DNA from: Bacteroidota bacterium
GTDB lineage: Bacteria > Bacteroidota > Bacteroidia > Chitinophagales > Chitinophagaceae
Assembly: GCA_018267705.1 (NCBI GenBank)
Contig: JAFDXX010000016.1
Span: 60,912 to 124,911, forward strand
Reading direction: 5' to 3'
Length of the DNA: 64,000 nucleotides
Below are positions 9,096 through 17,866 of this stretch, in pieces. The notes below the pieces were generated by a model that saw only the letters and a list, made by a program, of their open reading frames with translations, did no database searches and was not told the DNA's origin. Position numbers and translations under genes: made by a program. How positions within the stretch are numbered: position 1 is the stretch's first letter; each line of letters starts with the position of its first letter.

Positions 9096-9830
9096 ATGTT
9101 TTTCTTTTCAAAAAAAAATACACAAACAAATTTATCTTTTTTAGGTGCAGATATGCACAACCATTTACTTCCCCGTTTAGACGATGGGTTGCAAACTGAA
9201 AGTGAAACTATTGCATTTATAGAAAAATTTAAAACAGTAGGGTATAAAAAAATAATTTGTACACCACATATTTTAAGTGGAGTACACCCTAATAGTTCTG
9301 CAACAATTTTACCTGCTTTAAATAGAATTAAAACTTTAGTAAAAGAAAAAAATATTGATATTGAAATTGAAGCCGCAGCCGAATATATGATTGACCATGA
9401 GTTGGAAGCGTTAATAAATAAAAATGAACCGCTGCTTACATTTGGTAATAATTATATTTTAATTGAAATGAGCTATATAGCTGCTTCTCCATACTTAGAG
9501 CAAGTAATTTTTGATTTGAAAATGAAAGGCTTGCAACCTGTGTTGGCACATCCTGAAAGATATTCGTATTATCATTCAAATATTAATAAAATAATTGATA
9601 TAAAAGATAGAGGTTGTTTGCTGCAGCTAAACCTTTTGTCGCTAACAGAATATTACGGAAATGAAGTAAGAAAAATTGCAAAAAAATTAATTGAAGAAGA
9701 ATTAATTGATTTTATTGGAACAGATATTCATCATAATAATCACTTGAATACTGCAATGCAATTTGCTAACGATACTAAAATGTTCGCTCTTTTAAAAAGT
9801 AAATCTTTCTTAAACGAAACATTGGTTTAA
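9096..9830 (+). CDS. PHP-type tyrosine-protein phosphatase, CpsB/YwqE-like
   Basis: A 244-residue PHP-domain phosphatase. Metal-binding motifs are 'DMHNHLLPRLDDG' (H21, H23 and D29 region), 'CTPHI', the central 'AAAEYMID', 'VLAHPERYSYY' and 'FIGTDIHH'. CpsB/YwqE enzymes are Mn-dependent phosphotyrosine phosphatases that reverse autophosphorylation of Wzc/CapB-type tyrosine kinases and so tune capsule or exopolysaccharide export. No kinase gene is in the window. It follows the CapD-like gene by 4 bp and closes the plus-strand run, 5 bp from the convergent GT4 gene. A metal-dependent hydrolase of other specificity cannot be fully excluded. Confidence 0.88.
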   Translation: MFFFSKKNTQTNLSFLGADMHNHLLPRLDDGLQTESETIAFIEKFKTVGYKKIICTPHILSGVHPNSSATILPALNRIKTLVKEKNIDIEIEAAAEYMIDHELEALINKNEPLLTFGNNYILIEMSYIAASPYLEQVIFDLKMKGLQPVLAHPERYSYYHSNINKIIDIKDRGCLLQLNLLSLTEYYGNEVRKIAKKLIEEELIDFIGTDIHHNNHLNTAMQFANDTKMFALLKSKSFLNETLV

Positions 9831-9835
9831 GATTT

Positions 9836-10963
9836 TTATTTCCAAACTATATTTATCAATCTTTGTGCAGATTTTTCATTGTTAAATATATTTTTTAAAG
9901 TTTGCCTTCTTAGTTCTGCCTCTTCATTGGTAAATGATTGTGTTAATACTATTTCAACCATATTTTTTATTTCTTCGGCAGTATCGGCTATTTTACATAA
10001 CACTTCTAAATTTGTTTTGCTAACTGTTGTGGTATTGGTAATACAATGTTTTCCATTAAACAACGCATTCAATAGCTTTAACTTAATGCCGGTAACACTC
10101 TCAGCGTAAATAATATTTACATGTGCAGCAGCAATTAACGTTTGCATCTCATTATTATTCGGGTTGGAAATTAGTTTTGCATTAGATGAATTATTGATAA
10201 TTTTTTTTATTTTTTCAGAAGGGTTTTTCCCTGCAATAATAAATAATGTATTTACTTTTTTAAAAACATTATTGTACAACCACAATGCAGTTTCTTCATT
10301 AGTTACTACACTTAAATCTCCGTGATACAAACAAAATTTTTCTCCTTCACTTGAAGTGGTTATTGCCCAATTAGGAAGAAATATAGGAACATAATTAGTA
10401 TTTGTAAAACCAAATTTTAATATGGTTTCTTCATCTTTTTGTGCAACACAAATAAAACTATCTATTTTATTTTTTATTGAATTTTCGTATTTTTTTAATA
10501 AACTGCTTTCTCTTTTATAATACCATTTTTTAAATAAATTTTTTTCTGCTTTTGCTATTTCAGCGTAGTAAATTGATTCAATATTATGCAGACGGATATA
10601 TTTTTTTCTATGAGTAAATTTTTTATTTGTTATCAAATAACTGCAATGTATTCCTTCCATTAAAATAGGATAATTATCTTTCAATAAATTATTAAAAAGT
10701 ATTTTATTTTTTCTGCTAAAAACTATAAAAGGAATATTGCTGAATAATGATAGAATGTTTTTGTTTCGTTTATAATAATTAACTGTTGCACAATATTTTG
10801 TAAGCTCATTTTGTTCCTGTATTTTATCATATACAAAACAATGTAAATGTATATGAATACCTTTTTTATGCAAATGTTCAAGTTTGTAAAACAAATCAAA
10901 CACGCCGCCGTAAATAACAGGGTAGGGCACGGTAAAACAAATTATATGCAAATGCTTTTCCAA
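9836..10963 (-). CDS. Glycosyltransferase family 4 protein
   Basis: A 375-residue GT-B type protein. The N-terminal acceptor lobe starts 'HIICFTVPYPVIYGGVFD' with the glycine-rich loop after strand 1. The C-terminal donor lobe has 'FCLYHGDLSVVTNEETALWL', 'TLFIIAGKNPSEKIK' and 'VTGIKLKLLNALFNGKHCI', matching the GT4 E/K-rich nucleotide-binding region with weak conservation. The start is uncertain: TTG at 10963 overlaps the upstream gene by 22 nt, and another TTG at 10951 is possible. It converges on the CpsB-like gene with a 5-bp gap and no visible hairpin. Probably co-transcribed with the next GT4 gene. Substrate unknown. Confidence 0.78.
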   Translation of the reverse strand: MEKHLHIICFTVPYPVIYGGVFDLFYKLEHLHKKGIHIHLHCFVYDKIQEQNELTKYCATVNYYKRNKNILSLFSNIPFIVFSRKNKILFNNLLKDNYPILMEGIHCSYLITNKKFTHRKKYIRLHNIESIYYAEIAKAEKNLFKKWYYKRESSLLKKYENSIKNKIDSFICVAQKDEETILKFGFTNTNYVPIFLPNWAITTSSEGEKFCLYHGDLSVVTNEETALWLYNNVFKKVNTLFIIAGKNPSEKIKKIINNSSNAKLISNPNNNEMQTLIAAAHVNIIYAESVTGIKLKLLNALFNGKHCITNTTTVSKTNLEVLCKIADTAEEIKNMVEIVLTQSFTNEEAELRRQTLKNIFNNEKSAQRLINIVWK

Positions 10964-12036
10964 TAGTTAATTAGTTTAATTTCTTCTGTTTCCCAGTTTA
11001 AAATTTCTCCGGCTTTTATGCAATTGTTTTTTAAATTGGCATATAAAATTTTATCTGCCAGCAATTTATTTATTGCATTTGCAATTGTTTGCGTATCGGT
11101 TACATCAATCATACATGCAATATTAAAAACATCATTTATTTTTTTGTATTGAGGAAAATTAACACACACTTGCGGAACACCTGCTATTATATAATCGAAA
11201 AAACGATTGGCTAATGATTGGTATTGATTTAGTCCTGTTGTTTCAAATAAAGTTATTCCAATAATTGCATTTTTTGTTAGCTGCGTTAATATTTTGGGTT
11301 CAACCCAGCCTTTTAAAATTATTTTATTTTCTACATTATATGTTTGAATAAGTTTTTTTGTTTGGTTGAAAAAATTCCCCTCGCCACAAATTATTAATAC
11401 GGCATTTACAAATTGCATAGCGGGAATAAGTGTTTCAAAACATCTTCCTTCATTTACAGCACCTTGATAAATTATAAAATTTGAATCTTGAATATGATTG
11501 GTTGAATCTTGATTTTTTTTTGATGGTAAATTTCTAATTACCTCATACTGTATGCCGTATTTTTTTTGTAATTCATTTTTAATAAAATCATTAACGGTAT
11601 ATCCATATTTAAATTGGGGTACTGTAAATTTTTCTATTGTATTCCAAATTTTTTTAATAAAAGGTCTGGTTACAATTTCTTTTTGTTCAGTAAATAATTC
11701 GTGTGCATCGTAAACCCTTTTTTTTCTTTTTATTATAGAAATTACCCAAACCGGAAGAATAGTATCTAAATCAATGGCACAATAGCAATCTGCTTGTAAA
11801 AACAATAAAGCGAAAAATAGTTTTAAGTTGTATTCTGCATAAAAAAGTACCGAGTTGTTAAATATGCATGCAATTCTTTTTTGTTTGTACAATTTGTGTT
11901 CAAGTGGCAGTGAGCGAGGTAGTTTTCTTCCAATTAATACTACTGCATAACCGTTTTTTGTCAATGAATCGCAAATACGATGCATCCTTTGGTCGTAATT
12001 CAAATTGTTTGTAACAGTAAAAACAATACGTTTCAA
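10942..12036 (-). CDS. Glycosyltransferase family 4 protein
   Basis: A 364-residue GT-B glycosyltransferase. 'NLNYDQRMHRICDSL' near the N-terminus is typical of one GT4 subgroup of polysaccharide loci, followed by 'RKKRVYDAHELFTEQ'. The donor lobe shows 'FIIYQGAVNEGRCFETLIPA', 'VLIICGEGN', 'VENKIILKGWVEP' and 'QYQSLANRFFDYIIAGVPQV'. The start is TTG at 12036; an in-frame stop lies 12 nt upstream and there is no ATG, so TTG is nearly forced. It overlaps the next minus-strand GT4 gene by 22 nt, implying coupled translation. It sits between the polysaccharide genes and rpsO and may add terminal sugars; substrate unknown. Confidence 0.82.
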   Translation of the reverse strand: MKRIVFTVTNNLNYDQRMHRICDSLTKNGYAVVLIGRKLPRSLPLEHKLYKQKRIACIFNNSVLFYAEYNLKLFFALLFLQADCYCAIDLDTILPVWVISIIKRKKRVYDAHELFTEQKEIVTRPFIKKIWNTIEKFTVPQFKYGYTVNDFIKNELQKKYGIQYEVIRNLPSKKNQDSTNHIQDSNFIIYQGAVNEGRCFETLIPAMQFVNAVLIICGEGNFFNQTKKLIQTYNVENKIILKGWVEPKILTQLTKNAIIGITLFETTGLNQYQSLANRFFDYIIAGVPQVCVNFPQYKKINDVFNIACMIDVTDTQTIANAINKLLADKILYANLKNNCIKAGEILNWETEEIKLINYWKSICI

Positions 12037-12113
12037 TTGGATAAATTAATAGCAACAAATATATTGGCTGTAAAATTCTTTTAATTAATTCCTTTCATTT
12101 CATATAAAAACCC

Positions 12114-12121
12114 TACTTTTG
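12114..12121 (+). promoter_or_regulatory. Putative -7 promoter element of rpsO
   Basis: TACTTTTG matches the Bacteroidota -7 consensus TAnnTTTG exactly and lies 55 bp before the rpsO start. No clear TTTG is found 19-21 bp upstream, so the match is one-sided. Confidence 0.5.
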
Positions 12122-12176
12122 CCGCCATAATAAAAAGAAGTAAATAATTTAAAAGACGCTCTTAAAAGAAACTGAG

Positions 12177-12446
12177 ATGCCAATTACAAAAGAAAAAAAA
12201 ACATCAATTTTTGCAGAATTTGCCGGTAATGCTACTAATACCGGTTCTATTGAAGGACAAATTGCTTTGCTTACAGAACGCATTGCACATATTAGCGGAC
12301 ACCTGCAACAAAACAAAAAAGATTTTTCTACACACCGTGGTTTAATGCAATTAGTGGGTCAACGTAAACGTTTACTAACTTATTTGCAAAAACATAACCT
12401 TACCGGTTACCGTGCATTAATAGAAAAGTTAGGTATCAGAAAATAA
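12177..12446 (+). CDS. rpsO: 30S ribosomal protein S15
   Basis: Full-length S15 (89 residues), a primary 16S rRNA-binding protein of the small-subunit platform. Conserved features include 'TGSIEGQIALLTERIAHISG', 'DFSTHRGLMQLVGQRKRLL' with the RNA-contacting His/Asp/Ser residues, and 'YRALIEKLGIRK' at the end. It stands alone with its own -7 box and is followed by a strong hairpin terminator. The rpsO-pnp gene order is common across bacteria. Confidence 0.98.
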   Translation: MPITKEKKTSIFAEFAGNATNTGSIEGQIALLTERIAHISGHLQQNKKDFSTHRGLMQLVGQRKRLLTYLQKHNLTGYRALIEKLGIRK

Positions 12447-12467
12447 TAATAAACTAATGATATAAAT

Positions 12468-12507
12468 ATTCCCAACTGGTTTAATTAGCTCGGTTGGGAA
12501 TTTTTTG
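12468..12507 (+). terminator. Intrinsic terminator after rpsO
   Basis: An 11-bp stem (ATTCCCAACTG at 12468-12478 with CGGTTGGGAAT at 12491-12501, one G-T pair) closes a 12-nt loop and runs into TTTTTT. It would end rpsO transcripts before pnp. Confidence 0.85.
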
Positions 12508-12570
12508 TATTAATACAGTTTTTCTGCAAAATTTTATTACATAGATTACTATTTTAGGTATATAAACCGA

Positions 12571-12600
12571 AAATTGTAATCGCAAATCGTACATCGAATT
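12571..12600 (+). repeat. Low-complexity near-repeat abutting the pnp start
   Basis: The 30 bp before the pnp ATG consist of loosely repeated units (attgtaatcg, caaatcgt, acatcgaatt) built on 'AATCG'. Similar degenerate 'AATCGTAAATCG' tracts are, from memory, frequent between genes in Bacteroidota. No promoter or ribosome binding site is visible in it. Confidence 0.4.
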
Positions 12601-14760
12601 ATGTTATCACAACCAATTCAATCAAGCTTTCAGCTACCTAATGGTGCCGAAGTAATTATAGAAACAGGCAAATTAGCCCGCCAAGCTGACGGTGCTGTTA
12701 CTGTTCGTCAAGGCAATTGTATGTTATTAGCCACAGTAGTTGCTAATAAAGAACCTAAAGAAGGGCAAGATTTCTTCCCTTTAAGCGTAGATTATCAAGA
12801 AAAATTTGCCTCTGCAGGTCGTATTCCGGGTTCTTTTTTCAAAAGAGAAGCAAGACTTAATGATTATGAAATATTAACCAGCCGTTTAATTGATAGAGCA
12901 TTACGCCCACTTTTTCCTGAAGATTATTTATGTGATGTTCAAGTATTAATTAACCTTGTATCTAGCGATCCTGAAATCATGCCCGATGCATTAGCTTGCT
13001 TGGCTGCTTCTGCTGCATTGGCCGTTTCTGATATTCCTATTAAAGAAATTATAAGTGAAGTAAGAATTGCAAGAATTGATGGCGAAATGGTTATTAATCC
13101 TACTCGCAGTCAATTAGAAAAAGCTGAAATGGAATTTATAATTGCCGCCACCGAGAAAAATTTAATGATGGTAGAAGGCGAAGCCAAAGAATGTAGTGAA
13201 GAAGATTTGGTAAATGCCTTACAATTAGCTCACAATGCAATTAGAGTACAAATTAAAGCCCAACAAGATTTAAGAGCTAAAAAAGGAATAACAACAGTAA
13301 GAGATTATAAAAAACCTGAGCAAAACGAAGAAATAAAAGCTAAAGTAGAAGCATTTGCAAAAGATAGAATTTATGCTATAAGTAAAAGTGCAAGTGCAAA
13401 ACATGAAAGAAGTGATGCTTACAGTACTTTGAAAAATGAGTTAATTGCCAGCCTTGGTGAAGAAGCTACAGACAGCGATAAGAAATTTGCCAAAAAATAT
13501 TATGAAGACTTACAATGGGAAGTGGTGCGTAATATGATTTTAGATGATCGTATCCGTTTAGATGGAAGAAAATTAGATGAAATTCGTCCGCTTGCAATGG
13601 AAATAGAACCATTGCCTTCTCCACATGGCTCAGCCTTATTCACTCGTGGTGAAACTCAATCACTTACAACGGTTACTTTAGGAACTAAATTAGATGAATT
13701 ATTGATAGAAAGTGCTGCGAAATCTGAGTTTTCAAAATTCTTCTTGCACTATAATTTCCCTCCATATTCAACAGGAGAAATTAAAATGATGCGTGGCCCG
13801 GGCAGGAGAGAAGTTGGTCACGGAAATTTAGCTATGCGTTCTTTAAAACAAATGATGCCGGGCAAAGATTATGCTTATACAACACGCGTAGTAAGTGATA
13901 TTTTAGAAAGCAACGGCTCTTCTTCAATGGCAACAGTTTGTGCCGGTTCATTAGCTTTAATGGATGCCGGTGTGCCTTTTCCTAAGCACGTTAGTGGAGT
14001 TGCAATGGGTTTAATTACCCGTAGCACCGATGGTAAATATGCTATTTTAACCGATATTTTGGGTGATGAAGATCATTTAGGTGACATGGATTTTAAAGTT
14101 ACCGGAACACGTGATGGTATTTGTGGTGTGCAAATGGATATAAAAGTAGATGGTTTAAGTATGGAAGTAATGCGTGAAGCATTAAATCAAGCTAAAAAAG
14201 GTCGCTTACACATTTTAGATGCCATGTACAATTGTATTGCAGAAGCCAGAGCTGATGTAAAACCACACACACCAAGAATGGAAAAATTGATTATTGATAA
14301 AGAATTTATTGGTGCTGTTATCGGGCCTGGCGGCAAAGTAATTCAAGAAATTCAACGAGAAACAGGTACTACCATTAATATTGAAGAAGTCGGAAATTAT
14401 GGTGAGGTAACTATTTTCTCTGCCAACAAAGAAAATTTAGATAAAGCTTTAAATTGGGTAAAAGGTTTAGTGGCTGTTCCACAAGTTGGCGAAACATATG
14501 AAGGAACCGTAAAAGGAATTAAAGAGTTTGGTGCTTTTGTAGAGTTTTTACCTAAAAAAGAAGGTTTATTGCATATTAGTGAAATAAGTTGGAAGCGTTT
14601 AGAAACAATGGATGGAATTTTTAAAGAAGGAGATAAAGTAAAAGTAAAATTGGTAGGTCTAGATCCAAGAACCGGTAAATTTAAATTAAGCCGTAAAGTT
14701 TTAATGCCCAAACCTGAACCAGCTAAACCACAACAAACAAAAGAAGATTTAAACAGTTAA
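12601..14760 (+). CDS. pnp: Polyribonucleotide nucleotidyltransferase (PNPase)
   Basis: A 719-residue PNPase with the complete domain order: RNase PH 1 (about 10-140), helical linker, RNase PH 2 (about 315-545), KH domain with '[16 protein letters not shown]' (about 570-585) and an S1 domain beginning '[20 protein letters not shown]' (about 637). Second-core catalytic stretches '[14 protein letters not shown]' and '[19 protein letters not shown]' are intact. It degrades RNA 3'-5' phosphorolytically as a trimer and can also add 3' tails. The ATG at 12601 is chosen because it gives the normal N-terminus. A TTCG-loop terminator follows the stop. Confidence 0.98.
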   Translation: MLSQPIQSSFQLPNGAEVIIETGKLARQADGAVTVRQGNCMLLATVVANKEPKEGQDFFPLSVDYQEKFASAGRIPGSFFKREARLNDYEILTSRLIDRALRPLFPEDYLCDVQVLINLVSSDPEIMPDALACLAASAALAVSDIPIKEIISEVRIARIDGEMVINPTRSQLEKAEMEFIIAATEKNLMMVEGEAKECSEEDLVNALQLAHNAIRVQIKAQQDLRAKKGITTVRDYKKPEQNEEIKAKVEAFAKDRIYAISKSASAKHERSDAYSTLKNELIASLGEEATDSDKKFAKKYYEDLQWEVVRNMILDDRIRLDGRKLDEIRPLAMEIEPLPSPHGSALFTRGETQSLTTVTLGTKLDELLIESAAKSEFSKFFLHYNFPPYSTGEIKMMRGPGRREVGHGNLAMRSLKQMMPGKDYAYTTRVVSDILESNGSSSMATVCAGSLALMDAGVPFPKHVSGVAMGLITRSTDGKYAILTDILGDEDHLGDMDFKVTGTRDGICGVQMDIKVDGLSMEVMREALNQAKKGRLHILDAMYNCIAEARADVKPHTPRMEKLIIDKEFIGAVIGPGGKVIQEIQRETGTTINIEEVGNYGEVTIFSANKENLDKALNWVKGLVAVPQVGETYEGTVKGIKEFGAFVEFLPKKEGLLHISEISWKRLETMDGIFKEGDKVKVKLVGLDPRTGKFKLSRKVLMPKPEPAKPQQTKEDLNS

Positions 14761-14786
14761 AATTACATTCTAAAATCTATAAACAC

Positions 14787-14812
14787 AAAACCCTCGATTC
14801 GTCGGGGGTTTT
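14787..14812 (+). terminator. Intrinsic terminator after pnp with TTCG tetraloop
   Basis: An 11-bp stem (AAAACCCTCGA with TCGGGGGTTTT, one T-G pair) closed by a TTCG tetraloop. Its 3' arm runs directly into the -7 box of prmA (14812-14819), so the terminator and the next promoter touch. Confidence 0.88.
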
Positions 14813-14819
14813 ATATTTG
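14812..14819 (+). promoter_or_regulatory. Putative -7 element of prmA, 4 nt from the ATG
   Basis: TATATTTG is an exact TAnnTTTG match whose last base is followed by 4 nt and the prmA ATG. The -33 position falls inside the pnp terminator and has no TTTG. Transcription would begin at or next to the start codon. Confidence 0.5.
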
Positions 14820-14823
14820 CAAT

Positions 14824-15642
14824 ATGAACTATGTTGAAGTAACTATTAAAGCTGATTTGCAATTGCAAGAAATATTAATTGCAGAGTTGGAAAATGTTGA
14901 TTTCGAATCATTTGAACAAAATGATGAAAATTTAAAAGCATTTATTAAAACAGATTTATTTGATGATGTTAGGTTAAATTTTATAATTAATAAATATAAC
15001 TTAAATTATTCAAAATCAATAATTAAAGAACAAAATTGGAACGAATTATGGGAGTCTAATTTTCAGCCGGTAATAGTTGGAGATTTTGTGGCAGTTCGTG
15101 CCTCCTTTCATGAGCCAATTGTTAATATCGTACATGAAATTATCATAACACCTAAAATGAGTTTTGGAACAGGACATCATGCCACAACGTTTATGATGAT
15201 GGAATTAATGAAGCAAATTGATTTTAAAGGAAAGCAAGTTGCAGATTTTGGAACAGGTACTGGTGTTTTGGCAATTTTAGCGGAAAAATTAGGGGCAGCA
15301 AAAGTTTGGGCTACTGACAATGATGATTGGTGCATTGATAATGCATCTGAAAATTTTAAAAATAATTTTTCTCAAAATATTGATATTCAAAAAGTTAACA
15401 GTTTTTATTCAAATAAAAAATTTGATATAATCCTTGCTAATATCAATAAAAATATTATTCTCGAAAATTTTCAATCTTTATCAAATAGCTTATTGCCTAA
15501 TGGAATATTGCTACTAAGCGGTTTATTAATTGCTGATGAGGCTGATATTCTTTCAAAAGTTGTAACACTAAAACTAAACCATAAACTTACTAGAGAAAAA
15601 AACGGTTGGTTGGCTATTTGGCTTTATAAAACTGTTGGTTAA
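14824..15642 (+). CDS. prmA: Ribosomal protein L11 methyltransferase
   Basis: A 272-residue SAM-dependent methyltransferase with the PrmA layout: an N-terminal substrate-binding part with 'WNELWESNFQPV', then the catalytic domain with 'TPKMSFGTGHHATTFMMMEL' (signature for PrmA), SAM motif I 'VADFGTGTGVLAILAEKLGA', and the 'ILANINKNIILE' NPP-like active-site region. PrmA trimethylates amino groups of ribosomal protein L11. The start sits 4 nt behind a -7 box, giving a probable leaderless mRNA. It is followed 65 bp later by plsY. Confidence 0.94.
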   Translation: MNYVEVTIKADLQLQEILIAELENVDFESFEQNDENLKAFIKTDLFDDVRLNFIINKYNLNYSKSIIKEQNWNELWESNFQPVIVGDFVAVRASFHEPIVNIVHEIIITPKMSFGTGHHATTFMMMELMKQIDFKGKQVADFGTGTGVLAILAEKLGAAKVWATDNDDWCIDNASENFKNNFSQNIDIQKVNSFYSNKKFDIILANINKNIILENFQSLSNSLLPNGILLLSGLLIADEADILSKVVTLKLNHKLTREKNGWLAIWLYKTVG

Positions 15643-15673
15643 TAAAATGATTATGAATTTAGACTTCTAAGCT

Positions 15674-15681
15674 TATCTTTG
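15674..15681 (+). promoter_or_regulatory. Putative -7 element of plsY
   Basis: TATCTTTG matches TAnnTTTG exactly and lies 26 bp before the plsY ATG. A consensus -33 TTTG is not seen at the right distance. Confidence 0.4.
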
Positions 15682-15707
15682 TCTACTAACTTCAACTATA
15701 ACTCCAC

Positions 15708-16355
15708 ATGGAAGAGGCTATACTTTTAGTTCTGGCATATTTAATCGGTTCTATTCCTACATCTGTTTGGGTTAGCCGTTATTTTTTTGAAATAGACATT
15801 CGCGATTATGGTAGCGGTAATGCCGGAGCTACCAATACTTACCGTGTATTAGGCAGCAAATGGGGTACTTTTGTTATGATTGTTGATATGTTGAAAGGTG
15901 TTATAGCTACTTCTTTATATGTATTAATTCCTCACTATGCTACAAACGAGTTACACCGCACCAATTTTATGATTACACTTGGTTTAGCGGCAGTTTTAGG
16001 TCATATCTTCCCTATCTGGGCAAATTTTAAAGGTGGAAAAGGTGTTGCTACTTTATTTGGAATGGCATTAGCCATGCAACCACTTGTAGCAGTTAGTTGT
16101 GTAGGTGTGTTTTTGTTAGTTTTATATTTAACAAGATTTGTTTCTTTAAGTTCTATTTTGGCCGGTTTAGCTTTCATGGTATTTATTCTTTTTGTTTTTA
16201 ATGAAAAAGAAACATTATATAGAATATTTGCAGTTGTAGTTGCTATAATGATTGTGTTTACACATCAAAAAAATATTGGAAGAATTCTTCGCGGAACAGA
16301 AAGTAAAGTGCCCATTCTAAAATATCGAGATAGAAGAAAACAACGCAGAAAATAG
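15708..16355 (+). CDS. plsY: Acyl-phosphate:glycerol-3-phosphate acyltransferase
   Basis: A 215-residue polytopic membrane protein with about five membrane segments and the three PlsY motifs: 'YGSGNAGATNTYRVLG' (motif 1, about 38-53), 'ANFKGGKGVATLFG' (motif 2, about 105-118), and the C-terminal 'THQKNIGRILRGTE' (motif 3). PlsY makes lysophosphatidic acid from acyl phosphate and glycerol-3-phosphate, the first step of phospholipid synthesis. The partner PlsX is not in the window. The basic C-terminal tail (KYRDRRKQRRK) fits cytoplasmic orientation. Confidence 0.96.
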   Translation: MEEAILLVLAYLIGSIPTSVWVSRYFFEIDIRDYGSGNAGATNTYRVLGSKWGTFVMIVDMLKGVIATSLYVLIPHYATNELHRTNFMITLGLAAVLGHIFPIWANFKGGKGVATLFGMALAMQPLVAVSCVGVFLLVLYLTRFVSLSSILAGLAFMVFILFVFNEKETLYRIFAVVVAIMIVFTHQKNIGRILRGTESKVPILKYRDRRKQRRK

Positions 16356-16407
16356 TTATTATAATCTTTATGCTCTCTCTTATTTCTTAATTCAATTTTT
16401 TTTAACT

Positions 16408-17229
16408 ATGCAAGCAAAACAATTTATTGTTGGCTTTATCATTATTGGCACATTTATCAGTTGCACAACTAATAAAATAACAGGTAGAAAGCAATTGAAT
16501 TTAGTACCTGAAAGTGAGATGCAAACAATGGCTCTTAGTCAATACAAAAGTTTTTTAGGTACCAATAAAGTTGTGGCAGCTAATAATGCAAATACATTAA
16601 TGGTAAAAAGGGTAGGTAGTAAAATAGCTGCAGCTATTCAACAATATTATGCTTCTCAAAACAATTCAAATGCTTTAAGTAATTATAAATGGGAATTTAA
16701 TTTGGTAGAAAGTAACGAAGTAAATGCTTGGTGTATGCCTGGCGGTAAAGTAGTTGTTTACACAGGGTTATTAAAAGTAACACAAAATGAAACCGCTTTA
16801 GCTATTGTGTTGGGGCATGAAATTACACATGCCGTGGCCGGACATGGTGCAGAAAGAATGAGTAGATTAATGGCTTTGCAAGGAATACAAATTGTAGGGA
16901 ATGTTGCACTTAACCAAAATCCCGATGTTGTAAATGCTTTTAATCAATTATATCCTATTGGTTCACAAACAATTGGTGTATTGCCCAATTCTCGTACACA
17001 AGAATATGAAGCAGATAAATATGGACTTATATTCGCTGCAATGGCAGGGTATAACCCGCAAGAGGCCATTCCTTTTTGGCAAAGAATGGCAGCTTTATCA
17101 AACAGCAGTCAAAAACCACCTGAATTTTTAAGTGATCATCCGTCAGACGAAAATCGTATTATAAAGTTGAAAGAAATAATGCCGGAGGCGATGAAATATT
17201 ACGGCAACAGCAGTTCACAATCAAGATAA
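16408..17229 (+). CDS. M48-family zinc metalloprotease, putative lipoprotein
   Basis: A 273-residue secreted peptidase. The N-terminal signal 'FIVGFIIIGTFISC' ends in a lipobox-like Cys (C19). The zinc motif HEITH is at 137-141, with the third ligand in 'QEYEADKYG' about 50 residues later. 'SDHPSDENRI' near the C-terminus is a family hallmark. It resembles the catalytic domain of BepA/YfgC and LoiP-type M48 proteases that handle outer-membrane protein quality, but it lacks a TPR domain. Probably anchored in the periplasm. Its specific substrates are not evident. Confidence 0.92.
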   Translation: MQAKQFIVGFIIIGTFISCTTNKITGRKQLNLVPESEMQTMALSQYKSFLGTNKVVAANNANTLMVKRVGSKIAAAIQQYYASQNNSNALSNYKWEFNLVESNEVNAWCMPGGKVVVYTGLLKVTQNETALAIVLGHEITHAVAGHGAERMSRLMALQGIQIVGNVALNQNPDVVNAFNQLYPIGSQTIGVLPNSRTQEYEADKYGLIFAAMAGYNPQEAIPFWQRMAALSNSSQKPPEFLSDHPSDENRIIKLKEIMPEAMKYYGNSSSQSR

Positions 17230-17240
17230 GTATAAAACTC

Positions 17241-17271
17241 TTTGCTATTTACTTATATTATTATAACTTTG
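17241..17271 (+). promoter_or_regulatory. Consensus promoter (TTTG-N19-TAACTTTG) for the DUF3052-like gene
   Basis: TTTG at 17241-17244 and TAACTTTG at 17264-17271 are separated by 19 bp, an exact match to the Bacteroidota housekeeping consensus. The ATG at 17311 lies 39 bp downstream, so this gene has an ordinary 5' leader. Confidence 0.7.
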
Positions 17272-17310
17272 CACCTCATATTTATACGTCAACTAAATTT
17301 CATTTAAGGC

Positions 17311-17853
17311 ATGTCTAATTTGAGTTTGTTGGAAAAATTGAATTTACAAGACGAAAGAAACCTTCTAATACAAGGTCTTCCATCTTCAATAGAAAAACAA
17401 TTTGCAAAACTTTCTTACGCAAAAAACGTAACACCGCTACTTAAAACCAAAAAAGTAGATTTTGCACTTGTTTTTGCAGTAAATCAAAACCAGTTAGTAA
17501 ATGTAATGAAGGAGGTTTTGCCTGCATTACATAATAACAGTAAACTTTGGGTGGCTTATCCTAAAGAAACGAGTAAAATAGTAAGCGATTTAACCCGCGA
17601 TTGTAGTTGGGATATACTTACTGAAAAGTTTTATGAAAGCATTGATATGGTTGCTTTAGACCATGTGTGGAGTGCCATGCGTTTTAAGAAAAACGAAACA
17701 GAAAATATTGCTGCAGAAAAAAAGCAAACCGAAAAGAAAGCAGAAAGTAAAAAAGATAATTTTGAAAAAAGCCTTGTAACCACCGTAGTGGCAGAAGAGG
17801 TTTTAATAAAACATGTTAAAGTAACTTCAAGAAGAAAAAAGCCGGTAGAATAA
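17311..17853 (+). CDS. DUF3052-like small protein of unknown function
   Basis: A 180-residue cytoplasmic protein. Residues 1-125 carry 'VDFALVFAVNQNQLVNVMKE', 'NSKLWVAYPKETSK' and 'DLTRDCSWDIL', which resemble DUF3052-type proteins; their biochemical role is not known to me. The last 50 residues are a charged Lys/Glu-rich tail (ENIAAEKKQTEKKAESKK), probably disordered. The gene has a perfect consensus promoter. Its stop codon lies inside a hairpin that also contains the stop of the convergent esterase gene. Confidence 0.75.
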   Translation: MSNLSLLEKLNLQDERNLLIQGLPSSIEKQFAKLSYAKNVTPLLKTKKVDFALVFAVNQNQLVNVMKEVLPALHNNSKLWVAYPKETSKIVSDLTRDCSWDILTEKFYESIDMVALDHVWSAMRFKKNETENIAAEKKQTEKKAESKKDNFEKSLVTTVVAEEVLIKHVKVTSRRKKPVE

Positions 17854-17866
17854 CTATCGGCTTTTT
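17836..17866. terminator. Bidirectional terminator spanning two convergent stop codons
   Basis: A 13-bp stem (AAAAAGCCGGTAG with CTATCGGCTTTTT, one G-T pair) closes a 5-nt loop. The A-run on one side and T-run on the other make it work in both directions. The loop and inner stem contain TAA (17851-17853) of the plus gene and TAG (17854-17856, minus strand) of the esterase. Confidence 0.85.
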
